Shown here piece after piece: positions 54,947 through 64,000 of a DNA stretch of 64,000 nt (the first letter of the stretch is position 1; the number at the start of each line of letters is the position of its first letter). The stretch spans positions 24,745,250 through 24,809,249 of the forward strand of contig CM026570.1 of the NCBI GenBank assembly GCA_015143295.1, in the 5' to 3' direction. A program made the position numbers and the translations under genes. The notes below the pieces were generated by a model. That model ran no database searches and had not been told where the DNA came from. It worked only from the letters and a program-made list of their open reading frames with translations. This DNA comes from Tetracentron sinense. Its lineage: Eukaryota > Streptophyta > Magnoliopsida > Trochodendrales > Trochodendraceae.

Positions 54947-55679
54947 GCCTCATAGCGCCCAAAGCCCTATGCCCGCACCCGCACCCGTGTGTGTGCGTGT
55001 GCCTCGCTGCGAGCGCAGCTCGCGCACCCTAGTTACCGTCTAAAGGAATTGGTGGGTCAAAGTCTACACCTCACTATTAGTTGTTGACAACTAAATAACT
55101 AAGGGGGTAAATAAACTCTTTAGATTTTCTTTACTTTTCCGATGTGGGACTAAAGAACTAAGAGAAATGCACTAAAAGTGTGTTTTCTCTCTTTCAAGAG
55201 ATTAAACACCCAACCTAAACAAAGATTAAATTAATGGGGGTTTTAGTCCATGATTAAAATCAAAACTCCGGATCCTAATGATCCGGTTTTTATTAATTTA
55301 AAACAATTTAAAATCAAAATCAACAGGTATAACCTTTTATGTTTTTTGGTTGAGGAGCCAATATTTTGACACATTCGATTTGAACCGCAGTACAAATTCC
55401 CAGACACTTCAATCATCTTCCTCACAACAATAGCGATACGACCACCTCTCCTGCAGCTCTGCCCACATTCCTATATATCCTCGCATATCTGTAATGATAC
55501 TTATTCTCTAAGTTGATGAAGGAAATGGGATGCTGGTGCAATGTAGCATCTCTACCTTCCAAGAGGTAATAAGTGCTGGGGAATGTTATCATAGGCAGTT
55601 TGAGTTAGTAAATCTAGAGGTGGTTTTGAACCCATTCAAGTGTTCATGCACTAACTCAAGTTATCTCATAAAAATCTGG

Positions 55680-56110
55680 GCAATATTTTGAACAGTAAAG
55701 TTGAAGTTATCGATTTAGCAGCAAGTAACCCCTCCTGGCCATTTATTCAGTTGGGTATTCTTATTCCAAATTACAAACTAAAAGGATTTCTAATTTATGA
55801 AGTTCTAAGAAATTACAATCACCCGTTTTCATCTCACTTGTTATAAATTAAGCAAATCGAAACTAAAAGCTTAATTTTTCACTCACTCACTGAAATCCAA
55901 ACTCAAAAGCATTTTAAGTGTATTATCCTTCTTGAACTGTGTTATTTGAATCTAAATTATACAAGGATTGCAATTTGCAACAACTCCCAATTTTTTTTAA
56001 ATGACTAAACTGAGATCTATGTTCTTAAAGAGGTGGATAATAGATCAGTGGGTGTTGAGAGGCATATGTTGATCAGGGTACCCATTTTGACACATTCCGT
56101 TCAAACCGAA
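55680..56110 (+). pseudogene. Third RING-gene copy without body (promoter fused to 3' flank)
   Basis: 55680-55909 matches the RING promoter region (GAACAGTAAAG, AGCAAGTAACCCC, CACTTGTTATAAATTAAGC, ending ACTCAAAAGC). From 55909 the text is GCATTTTAAGTG..., which is the 3' flank. Relative to 52209-52990 of the open copy, about 780 bp including the whole coding region is absent. The 2-bp GC at the join is shared by both parents. Confidence 0.8.
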
Positions 56111-56394
56111 ATAGAAATTTCATGTAGCTCTGTCCACCCACCTCAGTATTCCTAGGTTGAGTTTGGGTCTGATCAAAGAAATGGGATATTGGTGCAATGT
56201 AGCACCTCTGTTACTATGCCGGGAATGCTGTCATGACACTCTTAATCTTTGAAAAGTATTCTCAGTACATTCTCAATCTTTGAAAAGTGCTTTCTGTTGC
56301 ATTATTACTTCTTTCAAAGAAAATAGCCAATATAGATGATAGCAGTCAGCAGATATAGGGAGAAGTGGGCAATGAGGGTTCTCTTTTCTTTAAT

Positions 56395-56760
56395 CATTTC
56401 AAGTGTCCTAGCCTTGATTTTTAATCATAAGAGGATTCTAACAACCCCAGATTTTTTTTATCTAATGACTAAACTGAGAACTCTATTCCTCCTAAAAGTA
56501 GATAGGAGAGAATTAGCTATTAGAGGAATCTCCTTTAGTACATTTTAACTGTCTTAGCTATTGTATTTCATTTTTCAATAATTGAAGGATTGTAACAACC
56601 ACAGAAATTAAATTTTCTCTTTTCTGTTTGCTGACTAAACTGAGATATCTCTAATTCATCAAATATAGATATGGGAGAATAGGGGTTTAGGAATTTCTCT
56701 TCCTTGCATTTTATGTAGGTAAGGCTTCATGACTTATGGTATTTGATTCAAATATAGAAA
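56395..56760 (+). repeat. Tandem RING 3'-flank repeats, copies 3-5
   Basis: Units 56395-56540 and 56541-56704 are head-to-tail and a partial third starts at 56706. Each begins CATTT(C/T)AA or CATTTTATG and holds GACTAAACTGAGA. Confidence 0.75.
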
Positions 56761-57499
56761 ACAATGTACTAGTGGTGCCATACAGTGTCCCTATTTTCCG
56801 ATAGGCCTTAAGTGCTACAGAATTCTGTCATTGACAGTTTGATCTTGGGAAGTTGGTTGATGAGTTCATTTAGATATTAAAAGAGAGAAACGGTTTTGAT
56901 CCCCATCAAAGCATTCATGAGTTTATGATTCCATGAAATGCAATGTATAGAAACATGTAATATATATGCTTTAGCTCTACCAAATGGTTGGGTAAATTAT
57001 GGTTTGTGGATAATATCTCCTTAAATTCCTCGAAAGAAAATGTCTCCACCATATCCTTGTGAGTCAAAGCCTCCTGCCACTGTGCTATTACCATTGGACA
57101 ATGGTACCTGCAGACTGCAAATTAGATGGAGTTGCAATATATATTGCAACAACTCCTAGAAATTTATCAGCTTTACTTTCTATTTACCTATTGTATGAAT
57201 GAAGCATCTGTACTAGATCTACCTTATTTCATGGCACTAAGATTATTTATGTTATACGATTTCCGATGGAAGATATCCTGAACCATATTTTGGTTTCAAG
57301 AACTACTAAGTCGAGGCCTCAACCTCTGTCGAACCATCTTTTAGTTACAAGAACTACCAAGTCAAAGAAACTGTAATATCCTTCTCCAAGGCTACTGCAT
57401 ACCTACTCTAATTTTCTACAAAAGATGGTACATTAGTTGCTTACCTGTCCAAAGAAATCCAAATTTCTTCAACATATATGCATAGAAAATTATAGACAT
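56761..57499. other. Intergenic, nothing recognised
   Basis: AT-rich, short frames only. Confidence 0.5.
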
Positions 57500-58200
57500 T
57501 GCTTAATCATGCACTTTAAGTGGGGGCCTTGTACCCTTATTCTCAACCCTTAAGAGGGTCCCCCATACCTATGGTAGGTAGGGGGCCTTTATCCCTGGGT
57601 GCTGAACAACTAGGGAAAGAAAGATAATAAATAAGATAGCCCCTGGAGTAGGACAAGGGGCCTTACAAAGCTTTAAACAGAAAACAAAGAGGGAGAGGGT
57701 CCTACCCTACTCGGTTGGGCTCCAACGATGGTGGAGGTGGCTGCACGGTGGTGGAGGGCTGAGGGGAGGTTGAGGCAACTCCCTGAAGCTCCTGGGATCT
57801 CACCTAAGGTGTGGGTAGAGGCTGAAGGAGGTGGAGCTTGGGCTGGCCAAGTGTGAACAAAGGGTTGGTATGGGTTTTTTGGAGTGCAGTGGTAGTGCAA
57901 GGCAGCGTACAGTGGTGGTGCAGGGGTTAAGGTAGGCTTGGGGAACTCCCTAGAGGGGCCAAGAGTGGTTTTAGGAGGGAGGCAAGGTCCTGGTGAGGTT
58001 GGAGCAGGGCTGGCTGAAGTGGAGCAGTGTTTTGGGTATGGAAATTTGGAGTGTCTTGAACTGTAGAGGATGGGGGTTTATATAGGAGTTGGAGGGAAGG
58101 CTTGGGGCATTCTGGGCATTCCTACAGGCGTGGGGGACAAGTTGGTGAAGAGCTGGAGTGGCCAGGAGGGGAGCCAGAGCGAGTTTGAACAAAATCAGGT

Positions 58201-58376
58201 AATGGCGGTAATAAGATTACTGCCATTCATGAAGAAGGCAAAGAGGGGAGTGGTGGTAATCTTATTACCGCCATTTAGGAGTTTTGCCAAATTGGGCCCA
58301 ACCCCTACACACGTAAGTCGAATACCACTATTCATTTTCCATTTTTGAAAATGGCGGTAATATTATTACCGCCATT
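58201..58376. repeat. Three AATGGCGGTAAT palindromes
   Basis: Palindromes at 58201-58227, 58249-58275 and 58350-58376, each with 12-bp arms of AATGGCGGTAAT type and a 3-base centre (AAG, CTT, ATT). The third is perfect; the others have one and two mismatches. Confidence 0.92.
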
Positions 58377-58504
58377 ATTCAAATTTTTGAAAAAAGGCAG
58401 GTGGGCCCCACTATACTGGGCTCTAAAGGCTTGTGGGCCCATGTTTGGGCCCACAGGGGAGTTTGGACGCGGTTTTGAAGTTCTTGGGCCTGAAATAAGC
58501 CTTG

Positions 58505-58750
58505 GGTGGACCTAGGGTTAGGCCTAGGGTTTAACCATGGTTTACCTAGGGTCAGGCCTAGGGTTTGACTTAGGACTTACCTAGGGTTAGGCCTAGGGTT
58601 TAGGGTTTACCTATGGTTAGGGTTTGTCCTAGGGTTAGGTCTAGGGCTTGACTAGGGTTTGACTAGAGTTTACCTAGGGTTAGGATTTGTCCTAGGGTTA
58701 GGCGTAGGGCTTGACTAGGATTTGACCAAGGTTTACCTAGGGTTTGATTG
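58505..58750. repeat. Degenerate telomere-like repeats
   Basis: Repeated CCTAGGGTTAGG, TAGGGTTTAGGGTTT and GACTAGGGTTTGAC, loosely based on TAGGGTT, which is close to the plant telomere unit TTTAGGG. Period is irregular. Confidence 0.75.
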
Positions 58751-58829
58751 GACACAGTTGGGGATAGCCATGATCAATGAGCTTAACCATAGTTAGGGCA
58801 GGGTGTAAAAATTGGGTGCTTACAACAAG

Positions 58830-61800
58830 ATCAATCATAAGTCAAATTGGGTACCAACCAAAACGGTTTGGGTACCAGGGGGAACATATCTTGGAGTTAC
58901 TTACACTTTTCTTGTAGGTATGTTTGAAGTCTAGCTCCTCCAAGTCAACATGGATTTTGGATAGTGGATGCTCAAGGCACATGTCCGGGAATAAAAAGCT
59001 TTTCATTTCAATCAATCATAAGGATGGAGGGCATGTGACCTTCGGGGCAACGCGAAGGGGAAGATCATCGGTATAGGTAATGTTGGTAAGGACAATACTT
59101 TTTTTATTGAATTTTTTTTATTAGTAGATGATCTTAAACATAATCTTATAAGCATTAGTCAATTATGTGATAAAGGTCAAAATGTTTGCACAATTAAAGA
59201 CAAAGACAACATTAATACCATGTTTATTGCTCATATAAATGAAAATGTGTATACCATAGATTTTGATGAATTAACTTCTCAAAATTTAATGTGCTTTTCG
59301 GCTATAAATGAAACTAGTTGGTTATGACATAGAAGGTTAGGCCATGCATGTATAGATCAACTATCTAAATTGTCTAAAAATAAACTTGTAAAAGGTTTGC
59401 CAAAAACCAAGTTTTCAAAAGACAAAATTTGAGATGCTTGCCAACTAGGAAAACAAATTAAGTCATCTTTCAAAAAGAAACTAGAAATATCAACTTCTAG
59501 GCCTTTGGAATTATTGCAAATGGACTTGTTTGGGCCTAATCATGTAGCAAGCTTAGGTGATAAGCTTTATGCATTTGTCATTGTTGATGATTATTTTAAA
59601 CACACTTGGGTGTTATTTTTATCTCATAAAAGTGAAGTGCATGCTATGTTTGAAAATTTTTGTAAAAGAGTTCAAAATGAGAAAGGCTACTCCATTAATA
59701 ATATTAGAAGTGATACAGGTAGAGAATTCAAGCATAAAGAACTTGAATCTTTTTGTGAAGAAAATGGTTTCAACCACAACTTCTCCACTCCTAGAACTCC
59801 TCAACAAAATGGGGTAGTTGAAAAAAAGAATAGATCTTTACAAGAAATGGGTAGAGCAATGCTAAATAAACATAAACTACCTAGTTACTTTTAGGCTGAA
59901 GCCATAAATATTTCTTACTATGTAATCAATAGGGTTGTTATTAGAAACAAACTGACTAAAACCCCCTATGAGCTTTGGAAAGGAAGATCACCAAATATAA
60001 GTTACTTCAAGGTGTTTTGATGTAAATGTTTTATTCTCAATAACAAACACAATTTGAAGAAGTTTGAACCAAAATCTACTGAGAGAATCTTCCTTAGTTA
60101 CTCTTCAAATAGCAAAGCCTATAGGGTATTTGACAAAACTTTCCTAGTTGTAGAAGAATCAATGCATGTAATATTTGATGAATCTAATTCATTTGAATCT
60201 AAGAAAATTGATGAAGATGATCCAAATGACAACATAGTCAACATATCTAAAGATATAGCAAATTTGAAAATCAATAAAGATGTTAATGAAAATCAAGTCA
60301 ATAATAATGACAACACATTAGAAGTTGAAAACTTAGATGAAAATGAACTTTTTAAGGCTTAGAGATTAATAAAAGATCATCCTAAAGATCTCATTCTTGG
60401 GAATATGGAACAAGGTGTAAGAACAAGAAGAAATATTTGTAATAACCTTGTCTTCCTCTCACAAATTGAACCCAAGAATGCAATTAAAGCAATTAATGAT
60501 GAATCTTGAAGAATTGTTATGCAAGATGAACTTAATCAATTTGAAAGAAACCAAGTATGAGACTTAGTACCTAGACCTAATAGCAAATCCATAATTAGTA
60601 CTAAAGTGAATCTTTAGAAATAAAAATGATGAAAGTGGAAACATTATTAAAAATAAAGTTAAACTAGTAGCTCAAGGATACAACCAAGAAGAGGGAATTG
60701 ATTATGAAGAAACCTTTGTCCCGTTTGCTAGACTCGAAACTATTAGAATGCTTCTTACATATGCTAGTTATAAAGATTTTAAACTATATCAAATGGATGT
60801 TAAAATTGTTTTTTTGAATGGATTTATTTCGAAGGAAGTATATGTTGAACAATCTCCTTGTTTTGAAAATCATAATATGCCTAATCATGTCTTCAAGCTC
60901 ACTAAAGCCCTATATGATTTAAAGCAAGCTCCTAGAGCTTGATATGATAGATTAAATGGCTTTCTAATTGAAAATGATTTTAATAGAGGAAAAATTGATA
61001 CTACATTGTTTATAAAATCCAAAAATGATGATATGCTTATAGTGCAAATCTATGTAGATGATATTATTCTTGGTTCTACTAATGAAACTCTTTATCGAGA
61101 ATTTGCTAAGACCATGCAAGATGAGTTCAAAATGAGCATGATAAGAGAGTTGAACTTCTTTTTTGGACTTCAAATCAAGCAAACAAAGGAAGAAACTTTC
61201 ATCAATCAAGCCAAGTACACAAGAGAGCTTCTCAAGAAATTTGGGATGGACAACTCCAAGGAAGCTGACACTCCCATGAGTCCATCTACAAAGCTGGATA
61301 AATATTAAAAGGGCATAAGTGTGGAAGAAACTAAGTATCGATGTATGATTGATAGTTCATTATACTTGACAGCTAGTAGACATGATATCATGTTTAGTGT
61401 ATGTATATGTGATAGATTTCAAGCCAATCCTAAAGAATCATATATGACTGCTATAAAAAGAATTTTCAAATATCTAATTGGAACAATTGAAATAGGACTA
61501 TGGCACCCTAAGAACACTTCACTAGAACTAGTTAGTTATTCTGATGCAGACTTTACTAGATGCAAAGTTGATCAGAAGAGCACTAGTAATACATGTCACT
61601 TCTTAGGACACTCATTAGTTTCATGGTTTTGTAAGAAACGAAATTCAGTTGCTCTATCTACAGCTGAGGCTGAATATGTAGCAGCTGGGAGTTGTTGTGC
61701 ACAAACTCTTCACATGAAACAACAAGTAGAGGATTTTAAACTATTCTATGATAAAATCCCTATTAAATATGATAATACAAGTGCAATATATATAACCAAG

Positions 61801-61975
61801 AATCCTAATCAACATTCAAGAACTAAGCACATTGAAATCAGATATCATTTTATAAGGGACCATGTTCAAAATGGGGATGTAGTGTTGGAATTTGTTGAAA
61901 CAAATAACCAACTTGCTGATATATTTACTAAACCCCCTGTTATGACAGATTCAGTACTTTAAGAAGATAATTAGG
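58830..61975 (+). pseudogene. Ty1/copia polyprotein remnant, Sirevirus-like, gag missing
   Basis: In order: a short gag tail (NWVPTKTVWVPGG), protease with LDSGCSRHMSGN near 58965, integrase 59330-59900 (RRLGHACIDQL, FVIVDDYFKHTWVLFL, NNIRSDTGREFK, STPRTPQQNGVVEKKNRS), linker, reverse transcriptase (AQGYNQEEGIDYEETF, MDVKIVFLNGFI, LYDLKQAPRA, VQIYVDDIILGSTNE near 61050) and RNase H (SYSDADFTRCKVDQKSTSN, SVALSTAEAEYVAAGSCCAQ, TKHIEIRYHFIRDH). At least nine stops interrupt it, several at positions where relatives have Trp. The RNase H wording resembles Sireviruses. No LTR of its own was identified. Confidence 0.92.
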
Positions 61976-62085
61976 CATGCTAGACTATGTGATATTAAAT
62001 AAAAATATACCCAAGTATCTAAAATTGAAAAAATCATAGTTTAATGTTCTAAATGATGATTTGTGATGAATGATGGAATGTGTTT

Positions 62086-64000
62086 TGTGTGAAGGGGGAT
62101 CCGGATAAAAATTTATGCGGAAACTGGATCCCCTTAGATCTTAACACCATAAAAAACATCAAAACTATCTAAGAGTTTTAGTCATATCACCTCGGTGAAT
62201 GATGTTCACCGGTGAAGCTTAATCCACTCGAACCGTCAGAACTTTTTGTAGAGATTTCTCCAAAAAAATACTAAGCTCGATCTTTGTTCTTCACTATCCC
62301 CACGAAGCTTTAGAATCTCCTTTGAAATTATAGAAGCAAGAGGAAGAAGATGGAGTAATGGTGTAACCTTCTATCACCAAAAGTACTAAGGTTCAAAACC
62401 CTAGAATAAACAAAACCCAACTTGCACCACCTTAAAAGCTCACGAAATTCCCTAGGGGTATCCCTAGGGTCTCACAATTTAGAGAGAGAGAGAGGAGAGG
62501 AGAGAAAAATTCTGGAAAAAAGTACTTAATGGTCTAGGGTGTTGGGGTATATATAGACTAGGATCCTATCCTAATCCTATTCCAACTACAACTTATCTAG
62601 TAGGAATTATTAATTAATAATAATTCTTACTATTAATTAATTAAACTTCTACTTAATCTATAACTACTTTAGTTATAGTAATCCTACTAATTAAAGAGTC
62701 CCTATTAAAAGAGGATTCCTTAATTAAAATGGATGAGTCAACATCCAACACAAGAGAGGAATCCTAGTCAAACTAGGAAACCTAAACTAGAGAGGGGGGG
62801 GGGGGGGGGGGGGGGCGTGAGCTTAAAGGGGGCGTGGAGTTTGAGGAGTCAAACACTCCAAGTTGTAATCCAATTACAACTTATCCTCATCCTTATTGCA
62901 ATCCAACAATTTAATTTTAATTCCATAATTATAGGAATTATATTTCAACAATTATTCAATTAACATAATCCTAATCCAATTAGGATTCCTCAAGTGGGCG
63001 CCCCACCCTAAGGTTTAAACCCATGGGCTTTGGTCCATATTAAAGGTCCATTTTAATGGGGTTTATGGATATGGGTCAAACCCATTTCCCCTTTAATTAT
63101 GTTAATCAAATAATTACTAAAATAATCCCTTAGGTTAAATTAACAATTAATTTAAACAATAGGTTAACTTTTAATCTATTTAATTAATGATTAACTTTTA
63201 ATCACTTAAATAATTGATTAAATTTTAATCAATTATTGAGCTTTTATTTTTTATGTGAGCACCTCCACAGATTACTCTGGGACATTCTTACCTTAGCTTA
63301 CCCAATGTTATCCCATTGACCCTAAACAAGAATTACATCGGAATTACAAGTGACGTGAGATATCCATGTTGCAATTGAATCTCAGTATATGAAAATTAAC
63401 CATTACGGATCCCGTCACATGAACTTTTAAATTCAATTTATCATCCCAAATACATTATCCTTAATGGGCCTTCGAGATTGACATATTATCTAACCCATAG
63501 CCCATTGCAAATTATCCGGGTTTCCAAGACTTATGATTAAGCCATGAGAAACAATTTCTCATGAAAAACATTTTGAGAAAATCCTTTTATAAGTATAATA
63601 CCTTTTAATAAAAGTATATTTAAAAACTTATTTTGTTTTCAAAATCCCCTGCGCAGGATTTGAACTTAATCAACTGTCTTACCCGAAACTTGGATAATCT
63701 CTCAAATTAATGAGCATAGATTTCTTGTTTGAAATTCATCATGACTTGAACAACTTTCTGACTATCCAACTGTCACTGTATTGTATTCCCTAAATACGTT
63801 GGTAGAATCGAAACAGTCAGATCACTGCTCAGTCATAGATGAACTCATCAGATCTAAGGATCATCGAAACCGTTCAATGTGAATGAGAGACCAACTATCT
63901 GATAGTATGTTTATGCAAGAGATCTCTCATTGAATGCAATCAGTTAGTGTACATTTAAGCACCCATATGCCGATGTGTAGTCTCCACTACAATAGTTCGA
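62086..64000 (-). mobile_element. Probable LTR segment, minus orientation, leaving the window
   Basis: On the minus strand a CTATATATACCCC promoter-like box (about 62549-62560) is followed by a CT-rich leader and ends ...GGATCCCCCTTCACACA at 62086. The region upstream of the box is long, AT-rich and non-coding up to the window edge. This resembles an LTR whose 5' end lies beyond 64000. AAGGGGGATCC (62090) and GGATCCCCTT near 62127 form a hairpin around the end. Identity is inference. Confidence 0.4.
62794..62815. repeat. G homopolymer (22)
   Basis: Twenty-two consecutive G. Length may be unreliable in assembly; G-quadruplex formation is possible. Confidence 0.9.

Larger units (their letters stand above)
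53173..55325 (+). mobile_element. Solo LTR (2,153 bp) with GGTAT target duplication
   Basis: Begins TGTTGGTGTAATTGG and ends AAAATCAACA, flanked by identical GGTAT (53168-53172, 55326-55330). TATATATA at 54528-54535 separates a U3 of about 1.35 kb from R/U5. No coding sequence, primer site or second LTR, hence a solo LTR. The RING-gene 3' flank continues on both sides, confirming insertion there. Family not recognised. Confidence 0.8.
57500..58824 (-). mobile_element. Probable LTR-derived segment (minus orientation)
   Basis: Read on the minus strand it starts TGTAAGCACCCAATTTTTAC (58824 downward) and has CTATATAAACCCCC near 58075-58088, like U3 and a TATA box of an LTR. No target duplication was found and the far end is undefined, so this is inference. 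It contains the three palindromes and the telomere-like block listed separately. No gene. Confidence 0.4.

Noticed and set aside
58350-58376. Geminivirus-like origin (TAATATTAC in a stem)
   Set aside because: The loop reads TAATATTATTACC, not the conserved nonanucleotide in the loop position; the centre differs in the other two palindromes and no Rep-like gene is present.
60054-60362. Separate Asn/Asp-rich host gene
   Set aside because: It is the low-complexity linker between integrase and reverse transcriptase of the Sirevirus-like remnant, in frame order with its neighbours.

Overview
The window is nuclear DNA of a flowering plant and consists almost entirely of transposable elements and gene remnants. 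The evidence is plant-type Ty1/copia and Ty3/gypsy LTR retrotransposons, plant L1-type LINEs, TTF-type hAT transposase, MITEs, spliced exons with GT-AG borders, a plant RING-H2 gene family and a plant S6-kinase-like remnant. I cannot name the species. No rRNA, tRNA or CRISPR was seen.

Layout. 1-4040: decayed hAT transposon whose right terminal inverted repeat ends inside a LINE. 4041-5587: that LINE's 3' part. 5.6-9.4 kb: old intergenic DNA with LINE scraps, a second hAT-type terminus and one isolated spliced exon (minus strand). 9.4-11.3 kb: a better preserved 5'-truncated LINE. 12083-15857: a 3.8 kb minus-strand solo LTR with CTAAC target duplication, built largely of minisatellites. 14926-29006: a tandem segmental duplication (unit A 8.5 kb, unit B 5.6 kb) carrying two copies of one copia element; unit B has lost about 3 kb at a 2-bp microhomology. 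29.0-34.5 kb: degenerate repeats, a possible transit-peptide exon, three MITEs and a minus-strand copia remnant. 34.7-35.6 kb: S6K-like kinase pseudogene. 37402-48616: a complete 11.2 kb gypsy element of the Tat lineage with AAACC target duplication, two 0.8 kb LTRs, gag-pol with a second RNase H, and a three-exon gene on the opposite strand. 48.6-57 kb: a divergent pair of RING-H2 genes (one broken, one open), a third copy that lost its whole body, 3'-flank repeats, a foldback MITE, a MITE filled with a CCA-triplet array and a 2.15 kb solo LTR. 57.5-64 kb: LTR-like sequence with three near-identical palindromes and telomere-like repeats, a Sirevirus-like copia remnant, and a further LTR-like segment running off the window.

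How it fits together. The only reading frame that could belong to an intact host gene is the RING-H2 ORF at 52264-52947, and even its RING has abnormal spacing. The Tat element inserted into the 3' UTR of the sister RING copy, and the 2.15 kb solo LTR inserted into the 3' flank of the open copy, so this small gene family has been repeatedly used as landing site and recombination substrate.

Most notable: the antisense gene of the Tat element (44763-47203). Its three exons join in phase through canonical splice sites into about 740 codons without a stop, while the sense gag-pol frame of the same element carries six stop codons and a deletion. Extra antisense ORFs are known in the Tat lineage, so the type is not new, but their function is unknown. 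I found no evidence of a wholly new system.
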